Shown: positions 24,391-35,847 of the stretch, piece after piece
Position numbering within the stretch: the first letter of the stretch is position 1
How the letters are laid out: each line of letters begins with the position of its first letter
NCBI RefSeq assembly: GCF_010093595.1
Contig: NW_022985438.1
Span: 485,241 to 549,240 of the forward strand
DNA: 64,000 nt
Source of the DNA: Mytilinidion resinicola
Taxonomy: Eukaryota; Ascomycota; Dothideomycetes; Mytilinidiales; Mytilinidiaceae
Reading direction: 5' to 3'
Notes under the pieces: model-generated
Database searches by the model: none
What the model saw: the letters and a program-made list of their open reading frames with translations, nothing else
What the model was told of the DNA's origin: nothing
Position numbers and translations under genes: made by a program

Positions 24391-24801
24391 ATGTGCATCA
24401 CGCGCAACAAGCTCTTCACGTGCGGCTGCCGCCAGGGCCCGAAGCGCGAGATCTGCCGCGCCGCCATCGCGGCCCGCGCCGTGTGCGAGCCCATCCCCGA
24501 GCGTGCCGAGCGCGTGAGCTACTTCCCGTGCTACGACTGCATCCGCGCCGACGTGTTCCGCGAGAAGGAGGCTGCGTACAAGGAGGAGGTGCGCGTGCGG
24601 GCGGAGGCGGAGCGGGAGCGCGAGAAGGGGTGGGTGAAGGCGGGGGAGAGGGGCGCGAAGGGAACTAAGGGGGGGAGCTGGGGGTATGGTGGTGGTGGGG
24701 GCAGGGGGAAGGGGGAAGGAAGCGGAGGCGGAGGCGGAGGAGGGGGGATGGGGTTGGGGATTGATTTGGGGGGTGGGCCGGAGGTGTGGAAGAGGGGTTA
24801 G
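24391..24801 (+). CDS. Small Cys-containing protein with Gly-rich tail, function unknown
   Basis: Single frame of 136 aa starting MCITRNKLFTCGCRQG, with cysteines at residues 2, 11, 13, 22, 32, 47 and 50, so possibly metal binding. A charged helical stretch (about 55-80, rich in E, R, K) follows, then a tail of almost pure glycine with a few S, K, R residues (about 93-125). The pyrimidine-rich leader and strong GC codon bias favour a real gene. The family is not recognised. The Gly tail is encoded by GGN-rich DNA and may vary in length between strains. Confidence 0.6.
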   Translation: MCITRNKLFTCGCRQGPKREICRAAIAARAVCEPIPERAERVSYFPCYDCIRADVFREKEAAYKEEVRVRAEAEREREKGWVKAGERGAKGTKGGSWGYGGGGGRGKGEGSGGGGGGGGMGLGIDLGGGPEVWKRG

Positions 24802-25446
24802 GGAGGGGAGAAGAGAGTAGGTAGAGGTGGAGGTTGGAGAATGGAGGGGGGAGGTTGATGTGGGTGCTGGTGCATTACCGGTGCAGTGGTATACGTGGGC
24901 GGCGGTACTTGGGGTGGTTTGATGTGGTACCAGAAATGGCGCGACGGGTTTGAGAATGAGATTGAGGTTGAGATTGAAATTGAAATTGGGTAAGATTGAA
25001 AAAGCCTTGGAAGGCTGCTTGGCTGAGCTACCTTAAGGGTGGTTGGAGGCATCAAACGCAGTATCCAGATAGAAGGTTTCAAATACACCATGCCCATAAG
25101 AAATCTCTCCCCAGGGGAAAATACTTCATCCTACGATTCTCCCAAAATGCTAGTAGTGAAACACCCTTATGCCTTGAATTGTATAGTTAAAATACCATTG
25201 AACTTTCATCAAATTATCTCAATTCTTCTTCCACAAGTCCCATTTCCAACCCCTCTCCATTCATCAATCCGTGGACATAGCACTCCCCAACTAACTTAAC
25301 CTGTTTTGTAGAGTCTTTGCTTGCATTCAGTTTCTCGCCGTGTGTGTCGATTCTCCCTTCAGAACAATCGGGACGTGAATCCCAGGGATGATATAAATGA
25401 CATCTCCTCGCAACGCATAGGAGGACATAATCCAATATAGCCCTTC
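24802..25446. other. Intergenic, no gene seen
   Basis: Begins with G-rich sequence continuing from the Gly-tail gene and contains a GAGATTGAGGTTGAGATTGA-like simple repeat near 24955-24990. No gene recognised. Confidence 0.5.
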
Positions 25447-26790
25447 TTAGTAAGTAATGAAAAAGCGTCGGTCACCACAAGAAGACTTCACCTTTTCCGT
25501 GAGCTCATCAAACACTCCAGTATACGTTTGATAAACAATATCTCTCCGATCTGGAGAAGGCTTACTGGATTCGGTAAGGGAAAATGTAAGCTTCTCTTCC
25601 CAATCAGAATATAGCTGGCTGATATCGTCGGAGGAGAGTTTCTTGAACCATCCGCTATCGGTACCTATGGTCCTTCGCAAAGCTTCGCGTAGTGACTGAG
25701 TTGGTGCGGCATGGGGATAAGGGTCTCGGGTATGCGGGGAGTACGTGAGCTGCGTCTAAAATTCGTTGTATCTTGTGGAGAGCTCGACGACCTCGTACAT
25801 TGCCCATTCGCCAGCTTGGTGTGCCGCGTTGAAGAGGAGGGACCGAGTTCGTCAATGGTATCAATACAGATGCCTGAAAAGCAAGGATTCGACCTCTTTC
25901 ATGTAATGTCTAGTATGTTCAAAGTCGTGAGGTGAAAGTGCTAGGAAGCCCTCTACGCCCACTGGCGCGTGAGACTCACGAATAGTGCGGTGTTCGACAG
26001 CAACGTCGATAGATCTCCAGGCGATGCTAGAATTGTCATTCGACTGCTTTAGAATATCTTCTTGTAGTTGGATAAATGCTTTTTAACCTTCACCGTACAT
26101 AAGCAGCATATTCACGTCGAATATACCAATCAGGCAACAGGCGATGTCTTCCTGCCAAGTCTTCGTGACGCCCAAGATATCCTTTCTGCAATGCTGTGCC
26201 CGGACAGGTGGGTGCGTATTGGACTATATATAGGCCAATACGTATGTACACCTCTAGCAAGGATATTTTCGTCGATTCCGGTTATCTTCGCGATGTACGA
26301 AGCCAGAGAATTTCTGGCTCCATACTCGCTCCAATCTTTGGTAAAGAAACGAAGATTGCTAAGTGTTAGAAACGCTGGAAGGGTCCATCCCCTCGTGAAC
26401 CACCGGCTTTTCTCGAAACCCTGGCTCTCTGGATCAAATACTCAAACCTTTACATCGGCTTGCTAGGCGTAGCACACCGACGATGTCTCGTACCATTGAA
26501 ACGTCGAGTTTATTGCTTCGGATTACTTCTGTCGATACAGCAGGTGTCGACCCATACCCACTTATAGCCGTCCCTACGTGCCCGACGACAGCATAATTCG
26601 ATAGTAGCAAAGCCGTTCTGTTAGCGAGCAGTCTCAAGATCCTGGATGTCTCGAAATGCGACTTGATCTTCTTCCCAGGTATGGGAAAGGATGGCGTGGC
26701 GTGGTGCTTCTTCATTAAAGAACTCTCTCAGTCGAAGAGTTTTGAAGTCGAGAAGTCGTATTCGGACCCAGGATTTGAGTATCACCTAAG
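25447..26790 (-). pseudogene. HET-E-type HET-domain pseudogene
   Basis: Translating the minus strand across frame changes recovers the N-terminal HET-domain order of HET-E/NLR-type incompatibility proteins. RLLDFKTLRLREFF lies near 26750, then AILSHTWEEDQVAFRDIQ near 26700, GYKWVWVDTCCIDRSNPKQ near 26540, LRFFTKDWSEYGA near 26330, ITGIDENILARGV near 26270, and an ILKQSNDNSSIAWR segment near 26035. Each lies in a different frame or is separated by stops, so at least four disruptions exist. The tail (25447-25900) continues as broken frames, including AAHQAGEWAMYEVVEL. No NACHT or repeat domain is recognisable, so the C-terminal part is lost or was never present. Antisense frames here are chance. 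Confidence 0.8.
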
Positions 26791-27106
26791 TAGCGCGAAA
26801 GTGCAGATTGTTGACAAGGTCGGATGAGTTCATACGAGTGCGAAGCGTGTGCCTCTCCCGTCGTTTCAGCCCCGTTTCCTGCCAGACTGCGCCTCCGCCG
26901 TTTCTGTCCACCTGCAGGTGCAGCCAAGAGGTCGATGCAGGAAGTAGGGTCAGCACCGGTGAGGCAGCCACGCCTGCCAACTCACCCTCAGCTCGCGCAT
27001 CTTTTCTTTCTATCCCTACTTCAAGGGATATTCTCTCGAACTTTGGGCGCTTTGTCAGCGACACCAAGTCTCCCGCGCAAGATCAACTCTCGGTCGAAGT
27101 TATAAC

Positions 27107-29407
27107 ATGCCGAAGCGAAAGCGACATAAAGAAGAGGATAGCCATTCCCAAGCTGATGGAGGAACGGAGTCACAGCCCAACTCAGAACTATGCAGCGTCT
27201 GTGAAGAAGGCTTGAAGTTGGATGATAGCAAGCTGCGGCCGTATCTTCGAGAGGGCCCGGAACGTGGTACCGTCATACGAATACTCGACAATGACCCCAA
27301 AACTTTTCAGCAAGAATTCATTCACAAGGACGTTCTACCCGATCTACCTGCCCTCAGACAATCAGCAGATGATGGCTGTAGTTTTTGCGGGTTTCTACTA
27401 GACTCCATTCTTGTTCAAAATCTCAAGTCAAGCTGCTTTGTAGAAATACGACTATTCTATGAGTGGCATGACCCGAAATACATCTTAATGGGCGGACACT
27501 TACCTTCGGGGCTTTGCACGCTCACAGTTGAGACTAAGGAGGTTCTTGGCGAAGGACGGCGAAAGCGCTTTTTCTTTATGGTTAAAGCGGAGCAACGTCA
27601 GTTATACCCCAAGCCCAATAGTTTGTCTCAAGTGGACGTCACTAATTCCATAATAATAGAAAGTTATGCCACATGGCTTGGCATGAATATCGCGCCAAAC
27701 AGTCAAATACTCTGCAAGGAAAATATCATGGCTATCCGCAATTGCCTCAAACACCTGCTGTCGCGAGCTTAGGTCCAGTGGTACCCCTACAAGACTGCTT
27801 GACTTAGGGACATCACGTTCCATGAATCCTCGACTTATTCTCACGTCAGCTACGCAGCTACGAGTTCGGCTGAGAAAATAGGCGGATTGGAGTATGCCGC
27901 TTTGAGTTACTGCTGGGGACCTTTAGATGAAGCTGCATTGAACTTGAAAACCGAGAAGAGCACTTTGGATGCCACATGAAGAGTATTAGTATGGGAAAAC
28001 TTCCACGGGCCTTACAAGATGCCGTAAAAGTTTGCAGAGAGCTTTCTATTCGCTATCTCTGGGCCGACACGCTCTGCATCATCCAAGATGACGAAGACGA
28101 CTGGCAAAAGGAAGCAAGCAACATGGGAGAGATCTATAGTAACGCCACTGTCACACTATGCGCCCTAGCATCCACATCTTGCAATCAATCGTTTCTTGAA
28201 CGGCGCGTGTTTCAATCATGGTTCACTTTCGGTCAATGATCAAGCCTCATATCCAAGGCCACTACAGACTAGTGTTTACCACAATTGATCCGCGCGATTC
28301 ACCTTCGCACCTTACTCATATCGGGATCGACATGCAGTTGTCGAAGTGGAACGAAAGAGCATGGACGTATCAGGAATATATGTTGTCACGAAGAATGATC
28401 TGTTTTGGATTCTTTTCGTTGCATTTGCGCTGCGCTCATGGAACACTCTCTGAAAACAACGACATCCCTTTTGATGATTACGGTAAGACAATTTCAAGTA
28501 TCGTGCAGATTTGGAAGACTCATTCGGATTATTACGCCCATTGATACTCGATAGCTTCGACTTACCACGGACGAGAATTAACAAAACTCGAAGACAAGTT
28601 TTCTGCAGCGACTAGTCTGGCCTCATGCTTTTCTGGGCTCCTCCACAATCAGTACATAGCCGGTCTTTGGCACAACGACCTCATCATAGGATTCATGTGG
28701 AATTTTGTCCCGGAAATATCTTGGTCAAATCTCCTGAACCTCATAGAAGCCAAGAATCCGGCTAATGCACCTTCCTGGAGTTGGGCAAGGCAGACTATGT
28801 TTTTTTGATTTAGGAACGGCGTCTTTCCACTTTCCGAGTATGATGACGATGCATGATAATGATGATAATCGCAAGTCAGTGCTACCAAAAGTCACCTTGC
28901 ATGTGGAAATCGAGCCCACAGGGGGTGGACCATTTGGCCGCATTAACAAAGCTTTGATAAACATCTTGGGCGTAGTAAGGGAAGCCCCGGCGACGATGCA
29001 TGAAACCAAAGGACCCAGATGTTCTAGTTCATCCAGTAGTTGTGAGCTGAGATTCAGCCATGGTAACACTGTGCTCTTCTGCCACCCCGATTGGTTGTAT
29101 AGAGGCCAAAGTGCTCTGACACCGCCAGGCCTGCAATTACTTAAACTTGGAAATTTTCATTCTGACGGCTGGGCGAGACCGGACGAGGTCCGCGTCGATA
29201 CTGTTGTTTTTGGCCTTCTTGTATATCCAACTGGGGTTCCCGATGAATATCGACGCGTGGGAGTCTTTAGTTCCCATGCATTCGTGGAAAGCAAAGGCGA
29301 TGCATTCGAAGGACTACAGCCGCGAAGGATTTGTCTTGTTTGACGGTAATCGCACCGAACGCTTTCTTGTGGACTTTGGCTTTCTTCGTAGAGAGTGGTA
29401 CTTGTAA
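27107..29407 (+). pseudogene. Second HET-domain pseudogene, plus strand
   Basis: The first frame (27107-27772) is an intact 221-aa N-terminal region with paired cysteines (CSVCEEG and DGCSFCG), usual before a HET domain. It ends in a stop just before the HET box. The box is readable only across frame changes: TPTRLLDLG near 27795, LEYAALSYCWGPLDEA near 27890, ALQDAVKVCRELSIRYLWAD near 28030, then WNERAWTYQEYMLSRRM near 28350. Later segments AGLWHNDLI and APSWSWARQT (28650-28790) belong to the standard post-HET region. The last coding stretch (28765-29343) shifts frame again before its natural end near 29407. I count at least five frame changes. It lies divergently to the HET-E-type relic, only about 300 bp away. 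Confidence 0.82.
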
Positions 29408-29966
29408 ATGACGGTCGCTACGCGTTTTGCATGAACAGTATAGTAAAGCCACTGAATCTAGCCAGCTTCCAATTCATTTAAAATGCTATACAATCAGCGA
29501 TTCGGTCAACGCTTCACTTCCTAATAAGATCACTAAGTCGATGGCTGGTTGCAGGGGGGCCTCATGATGGCTAGCTTTGTCAACACCACGTTTTTTATAC
29601 AATCGGTAAGCCCCTTTCTAGCCTCCTAAGTACAGCTACGTACATATCACAGCTTCGTTCTGTGCATCGTCGTCAACTCCGGCATTAGAATCTTACTTGT
29701 TTTCAAACGTCTTCTATACAAGCTACATACAGTTCATCAATACAAGATAAACTGTTCCTTCCGATTGCAGCTGCTACAAATGGCGCCGAATTTGTCTCGG
29801 CATAACTCCACGTTTGAGGCCGTTTCCCCTAATGATGTATTCAGCTCTTACCATTGTTCTATTGATTGCCTATTAGAACCGAACTGGATATATTGAGAGA
29901 CATGCTTATGAGTTTCTACCTCATCACGTGATAGATTGACCATGGTTTGTTCATATTAGAGTGCTG
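29408..29966. other. Intergenic, no gene seen
   Basis: Normal composition with T-rich patches. Any N-terminal exons of the GH43 relic should lie here, but I could not find them. Confidence 0.45.
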
Positions 29967-30752
29967 TCACGATTGGAACTGACGTTGGGGATCTCGAATT
30001 AAACTTCCTTCGTGGAAACAAAATATCCCCAGAAGGGACTCTAGTTCCTCTACATGTAAACGGTTGGAGGCTGATATCAAATGAAGTGTCGTACATTGAG
30101 TCTTTACGGGAGCCTGATTGCATGAGTCTGCACTGCATTGGCGCTGCTACAGCGGATGTTCCCCAGGGACCGTACAAGCCATTCCTCACATCACTCGCTT
30201 GCCCGACCCACCGGGGAGGAGCTATTGACCCAGTGCATTTCATCGACGTTGATGATAAGATCTACGTATTGTACAAGATCGATGGCAATAGCCACAGCCA
30301 CTGCGGCATATGTGGTAATACAGTACCGCCCCAGGTCAGTACGCCAATACTGTTGCAGCTTTTAGAAGACGATGCAACGACCCTGTGGGTTTCTCTGTCG
30401 AGATCCTAAACACATCAAATCTGACGGTCCACTCGTCGAAGCACCATCGCTGATACATAGCAATGACGGTGTATATTCTCTCTTCTTCAGCTCTGGTTGT
30501 ACTCGCGTGCCTAGCCACGATCTGAAGTACGTGACCAGCAAGGATGCAGGCCCGTCTAAAAGGACCTCAAAGCCACTGCTCGTAACCGGAGATTGGAATT
30601 TGCTTGCTCCTGGGAGTGTCTTGGTGCGAAGAGAGAGTCAGCGCTGGCGAATGGTGTTTCATTCGAGGATTACGACACCCTTTAGAGGAGTGAGGACGAT
30701 GCATACGGCAGCATTAGTTCTCAGCGGAACAAATGTGTCATTTGATACATGA
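29967..30752 (+). pseudogene. Glycoside hydrolase family 43 relic, N-terminus missing and frame broken
   Basis: A frame from about 29967 to 30409 contains SLHCIGAATADVPQGPY, then GGAIDPVHFIDVDDKIYVLY and CGNTVPPQ, which match the middle of GH43-type beta-propeller glycosidases. The shifted frame 30372-30752 continues with DGPLVEAPSLI, GVYSLFFSSGC and KPLLVTGDWN, the C-terminal half. The frameshift lies at about 30380-30400. The first blade of the propeller with the catalytic base (the usual start, with a DPS/DPD motif) is not visible upstream, and no signal peptide is seen. GH43 enzymes cut arabinan, xylan and related plant wall sugars; this copy should be inactive. Confidence 0.75.
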
Positions 30753-31433
30753 TAACAGAGTGAGTGAAGTAATTTAATTTGCAATGTCAAACAAATTTTG
30801 TCTTTCAACGCAATTCGTCGTGTCCTTCAACCTCAACCAGCCTCCTAGCCAGACATTACTCCACACCCGCCTTCATCGTCACTTCTTCCAGCTCTTTACT
30901 GCATCATGACAATAATCGCTTGACTACGCGACGTCCAAAGCTGAAAACGAAACGGCGACAACGGCATTGCCGTTGATGCAGGGGCTAGACATCCCAGCGC
31001 CGATCACCTCGGAACGCTAACCCATTTTCGTCGTCCACACAGCGTCGACTTCATCTCGCAACACTACACCCAAGACAGACCTTCAGCCCCACGAATAGCG
31101 GACCAATTGATGACACACTAAGAAAAGAAATACTCTAGACCAAAAGGAAGCGTTGCATGCGAAATAAAGACCGTGGATGCGCCTCTCAGCTGGCTTGGCG
31201 CTCGGGGAAGGCGTCAATGGACGAGAGCTTTGGACCTGATGCCCCTCAAACGGCGTCGAATAAGAGATGGCTTATATGTAATGAGCACATAAAAGCCTTG
31301 GGGTCGCCAAAAGAAGAGGCCGTCGGACTCAGCAGCTCCAGTTCTTCGTTCATCGAATTCCATTACCTTCGTATTACATTAGTCAATAGATCAATTCATC
31401 CCCATCCTTATATCAGTTTCAATCTCAGCTATC
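30753..31433. other. Intergenic, promoter side of the globin-like gene
   Basis: No gene recognised. The open frame 31157-31513 runs into the next gene in another frame and is not supported. Confidence 0.5.
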
Positions 31434-32444
31434 ATGTTCCTCAAACACCTCTTTCTAGCCCTCACCGGCGCTCTGTCGCTTGCCACCACCCCAGTCTCCG
31501 CCCAACGCCCTAGCTCCACCCCCATCTGCGACTACTACGCCGAAACCATCCTCGGCGCCAACACAGAGGCAAACCAGCGCCTCCTCATGGTCCTCCTGCT
31601 TCACACCACCGTGCTCGGGAACTACACGACTCCGAACACCGGCATCGCCGTGCACGGCATCGCCACACCAGGCAACTTCCACGGGCAGGACGTGAACCTC
31701 ATCAAATACTTCACGGGCGAGCTCGATTCAACAAATGATGGAACGACGCCGCATGGTGTTCCGGTTCTGCTTCTGGACGGCGGAGGAGCAGCCCCGCTGT
31801 TGAAGAACGTGAGCTCGTATAACACGAGCTCGATCCAGTAGTACGTAGCCCCTCACGTCCCTCCAAATTGCGAGCTCTAGATACTAAAGCCAGTCAGCCA
31901 CCTCTTCGACCACATAGAACAGTACTTCGCCACCCTCCTCGGCTGCTCCAAGCAAGGCGGCGCCGCTCTCCCGGCCTACCAAGGCCGCGCCTCTATGTAC
32001 GAAGTGCACAAATTCATGGACCTCTCCGCGGCGGAACTCGGCTGGTTCAACCTGCAGGCTACCCTCGCTATCGCCTCGCTCGGTTTCTCAAAGGCAGATG
32101 TGGCGATTGTGAATGATACGCTTTACAATGTCTTCAGCAAGCGGTGCTCGCCGGCCGTCACGCTGGTTCCGATGAATGCGGGGCCGCAGCTGCAGTCGTG
32201 CTGTGTCAATGAGGATTGTCCGTTGGATGCGAATGCGACATGTGCGGCGTATCCGAATAAGGGGGTTGGGGTTCCGCCGGAGGCGGCGAATGCGACGAAT
32301 GCGAGTGCGAGCGGCACGGAGAGTCCGACCGGGACCGCGGCGGTTGCTACGTCGACAGGGGCTGGTGTGCCTGCGATGGCTGTGGAGGCTTGGGGAACGG
32401 TTGGGGCTGTTTTGGGGGCGGTGATGTTGGCGGTGGCGTTGTAG
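31434..32444 (+). CDS. Secreted GPI-anchored protein with truncated-globin-like region
   Basis: Two exons, 31434-31840 and 31898-32444, with a 57-nt intron (GTACGT, branch TACTAAAG, CAG), giving 317 aa. Residues 1-23 form a clear signal peptide ending PVSA. The C-terminus has a Ser/Thr/Ala-rich spacer (about 255-290) and a hydrophobic tail ending VLGAVMLAVAL, the pattern of a GPI-anchor signal. The mature part starts ICDYYAETILG and after the splice reads YHLFDHIEQYFATLLGC, AYQGRASMYEVHKFMDLS and FNLQATLAIASLGFSKADV. This spacing resembles helices E to H of group-1 truncated globins, with His173 in the place of the proximal haem ligand. Six cysteines suggest disulphides. Heme binding is an inference. 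It would sit on the outer plasma membrane or in the wall. It looks intact between pseudogenes. Confidence 0.75.
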
Positions 32445-32663
32445 GAGTGCGAGACCTGGTGGGTATGGTGGAGAAGTACGATCTGTGCGTAAACAGGAAG
32501 CAAGTGTATAGTATCAGTGATGGAGACATTGTCACGGCGGTTTCGTTCGAGAATATGGGAATTTTGTTGACATTAGTGCGAGGTTTTGGCAGTTGGAGGA
32601 AGCTAGGCTGTGATATATGGTATACATGGGACGTAGAAAACCAGTGTCGACACATTGTAATAC

Positions 32664-35368
32664 TCAAAGAGACTTCCATAGAAAGTCAGATGCGGTCTTT
32701 CCTTCGCTTACTGTAATCAAAGCCTTCTTCATCAAAAGCAAAGCTCGATGTCCCGCCACCGATTGGTTTCTATCTAGGAAGATTTGAATGACATCGAATG
32801 AACAAGCGACAAAGGAGAAACCTGCAGCGCAGTCCACTGCCAGTTCCAGGTTGTAGGGTATCATAGACACCGGCATAGCTCCCGGCGCGGTAAACTTTCG
32901 CGAAACCTCAATCAGGACCTCAGTGCAGAAGGCATACAGCGCAAAGAAGTTGAGTTTAGCGATCGGAAACGAACCAATGAACTCGCTCTGTACCACGTCC
33001 TTGATCTTGTTGAGGGATTCCGCAAAAGGCTGTTCCTTTATCCGCTTCTCAAAAGCAGCAGACTGGCGGCTCTTTGGCGTCGTTTTTTCTTTCCGATTAG
33101 TGAAGATCTGATTCCAGAATTTGCCGTCACCCGACCATCCAGTGCTGCACAGTGCACAAAAGAGAGACATCTTGTGTGCCTTGATGCGCTCCTTCAGACC
33201 CACTCCTCCATCTGCCATCTTCCTTGGAAGCCCAATGTACCTGCCACTCCTGTATTTCTTAATCCCACCACCAAGATACCGGTTGAAAGTGTATGGTCGG
33301 CCGGCTGCTAAGGAAAACTAGCTCGACGAACATGTCGCAGAGCTTCTCTAAGAACTCAATCTTTGGGCAGGTATCCGTCAGCTAGCGAAGGATGTTGTAC
33401 ATCCACAGAACTATTCCAAAGGCACCACGTTCGTTACAGAGAGACGATCCGGCCTCCATCGACAGCGTTAGGATCATGGTCATATGACGGCCGGCTACCC
33501 ACGAGGTTTGGTAAAACATATCGAAACGGGATTCTTTCAGATAGTCATAGAGCCATCCAGCCAAATTGTACAGCCTAGTCGCCATAGCCTGGGTGTGGCT
33601 GTCTGTTATTTCAGGCCTGCGGATTTCACAAATCGCATCCCTGACTTCTTTGGGAAATACAAGGGCTTTGATCCGGCAATTGATATTGTTTGGAACATCG
33701 TCTTTCCAGACAAAGTTCTTGCATGTCTCTAGCATGAGTTGCACCCCAAATACAATGGGCGTATATGCGAAGTCACGAGATCTTGATTGGAGATAGTTGC
33801 GGACCTCGGGCAGAAGAATCTGCATCTCTTTGCGTTTAACGCCGTACTTCTCTCCGACTATGAGCGAAAGCTGTTTGATGCTTCGTAGGATAGAACCAAT
33901 CGCATTTCTATCCATAGCTTGTCGTTGATCGGCTAGTTGCAGGACTTTCGAGGCTTCGTCTTCTGGTAACGTCGTCAAAGATGTGTTGCTGACCGTCATC
34001 TCCGTTATTTGCATGAACATCTCTTGCTGATGTGCTTCTTCGCGAGCGGACAAGAAGAACTTTTGGATAGGCTGCTTTTCCACAACTTCCATAAAGGCAG
34101 TATCTTTCTGCTTTGTGGCCCGGAAAGTTCGTAGTTGATGTGCTGGCGTGACTAGTCCGAGGCCATTTGAGAATTGTTGGTAAAGAGGCTCTTGGCTAGA
34201 TCTGCGTGCTTCTTCCTCAGCGACGTTAATGCCACGAATCATTAGGCCAGTTTCCTTGAGGATATAACGCTCTAGTAGTCCTTGATGACCTCCAATAGCA
34301 GGTGAGTAGACGGAGGCGATGTTCTTGAGTGCATAGTAGCCAGCGTTCGGCAGCCATGCAGCGAACGGTAGCGGGATAGCTCCCATAGCAGCCTGACACC
34401 AGTACTGTTTGACAGCAGTACAAATGGAGTCCATTTCCAAGACGTAAAGACGAATATCGAGCACATCTTGAAGTAGGTTGTCTTTGATCGTCGATCGTTC
34501 GATGTCAGATGCGTCCGGCAGAGCGGATCCATTGCAAGGCTCGACGTTGAAATCGTCTTGATCTTGCTCGATCAAGCTGCTAAGAACTTCAAATCGGTTC
34601 GTCTTCGTATCAGTAGCAACAGCCGAGGGCTGCTCCGATGCTTTCGTATTTTTCTCATCTTCTCGAGCAAACATAGCTTCATAAGCTCGACCTAGTCTGG
34701 ATATTCGAGTCAGCGAAAGACATTCTTGGCACATTACTCGACACAGGTAGGCTCTAATTAGTGGCACTGCCAAGAGTGCTTTAAATCGCTTTAAAAAATT
34801 GAACACCACGGAAGCTCGTCACATTGAGCATTCTGAAAATATAGGGGTTCTCGGTCGGCGCAGGGTACTAGTTAGATACCATAACACGTTGTTGATTATA
34901 GAGATAGAGTAAAGCTCTGATTGCAAGAGTGTAAGAGCGCATACCGACTTACGTCTCGTTGAAATGTTGATGCGAAGCTGTGGCAGCGCTACTATCCGCA
35001 TCGCTGATCTCATTCTCGCGATACCATTGATTAATCTTCCTTCTACTCAACAAAGCTGACCTGAGTGCCCCTTGAACATATTGGGGGGCTGCGATCTTCC
35101 TTTTGCCAATAGACTGCGCAGCTCTCAAAATCTCCTAGACAGTCTCAATCTTTGCCGGTTTCTTTGCTTTCTTTTTCTTTGATGACCCGTCAATCGAGTT
35201 GGAAGACAGGTAGTCGATGACAATCGCAGTGATCTTTTTGTAGTTCTGGTAGATGGTATACAGCGAAGGTGTGAGCACCGCAGGCCTTGGAGTTTGTTCA
35301 GGGGTAACGATCTGCGAGGCCATGATGGGGCAAAAACCCAAAACGGCGAGATGCTTCACAAAAGACAA
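32664..35368 (-). pseudogene. DUF6604-domain protein gene, disrupted
   Basis: The N-terminal DUF6604-like start (LYTIYQNYKKITAIVIDYL, followed by a Lys-rich SKKKKAKK patch) lies at 35368-35138 and ends at an in-frame TAG (35135-35137). Coding resumes in the same frame (EILRAAQSIGKRK...ALLSRRKINQWYRENE) to a GTAAGT donor at 34952. The 475-residue middle part is 34809-33385, starting after an intron or frame change, and ends at a second TAG (33382-33384) followed by readable sequence. The C-terminal 184-residue part is 33218-32664, reached by another frame change near 33290. DUF6604 is a fungal domain of unknown function, often in large paralogous families near HET and NLR genes. At least three breaks make a full product unlikely. 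Confidence 0.7.
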
Positions 35369-35847
35369 GGCCGCAAAACTCTTTCTTGTAGATATCTCCG
35401 ATGAAATAGGAATTGTGTAAATTGCATTTATGAGGAAGAGGAGCCTCAGTGAGAGGAGCGGAGGAGTTAAGAACCGTCACGGTACTTCTCCGGCGCTTCC
35501 CAAAATAGATTAGACTGTACTCAGGTTGCCACTACTAGCGTGTCAGTGGCGTTACATCCTTCCATATCCGTAACAAGGGGGAACAGGGGAGTACCCCCCC
35601 CCCCCCTTTCATAGGCTATATATACGGGCCTTATGCCTCTTCAAATCAACACAGAACTGCTTCTTCACAACCTGAGAACTGTGCATAGACTCCACTCCTC
35701 CTTTTGGCAAACTTTGGGGCTTTCCTCCTCCATTACTTTGAATCCATCCCATCATTGCTCCCAAACTCATCGCCGCGGAACGTACAAACATCAAACCTGT
35801 ACCGCTACACAAATAGCAACCATTTGGCGATGGAAAGAAGCGAAAAC
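35369..35847. other. Intergenic, no gene seen
   Basis: Short spacer between the DUF6604 and gasdermin-like loci with a C-homopolymer near 35598. Confidence 0.45.
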
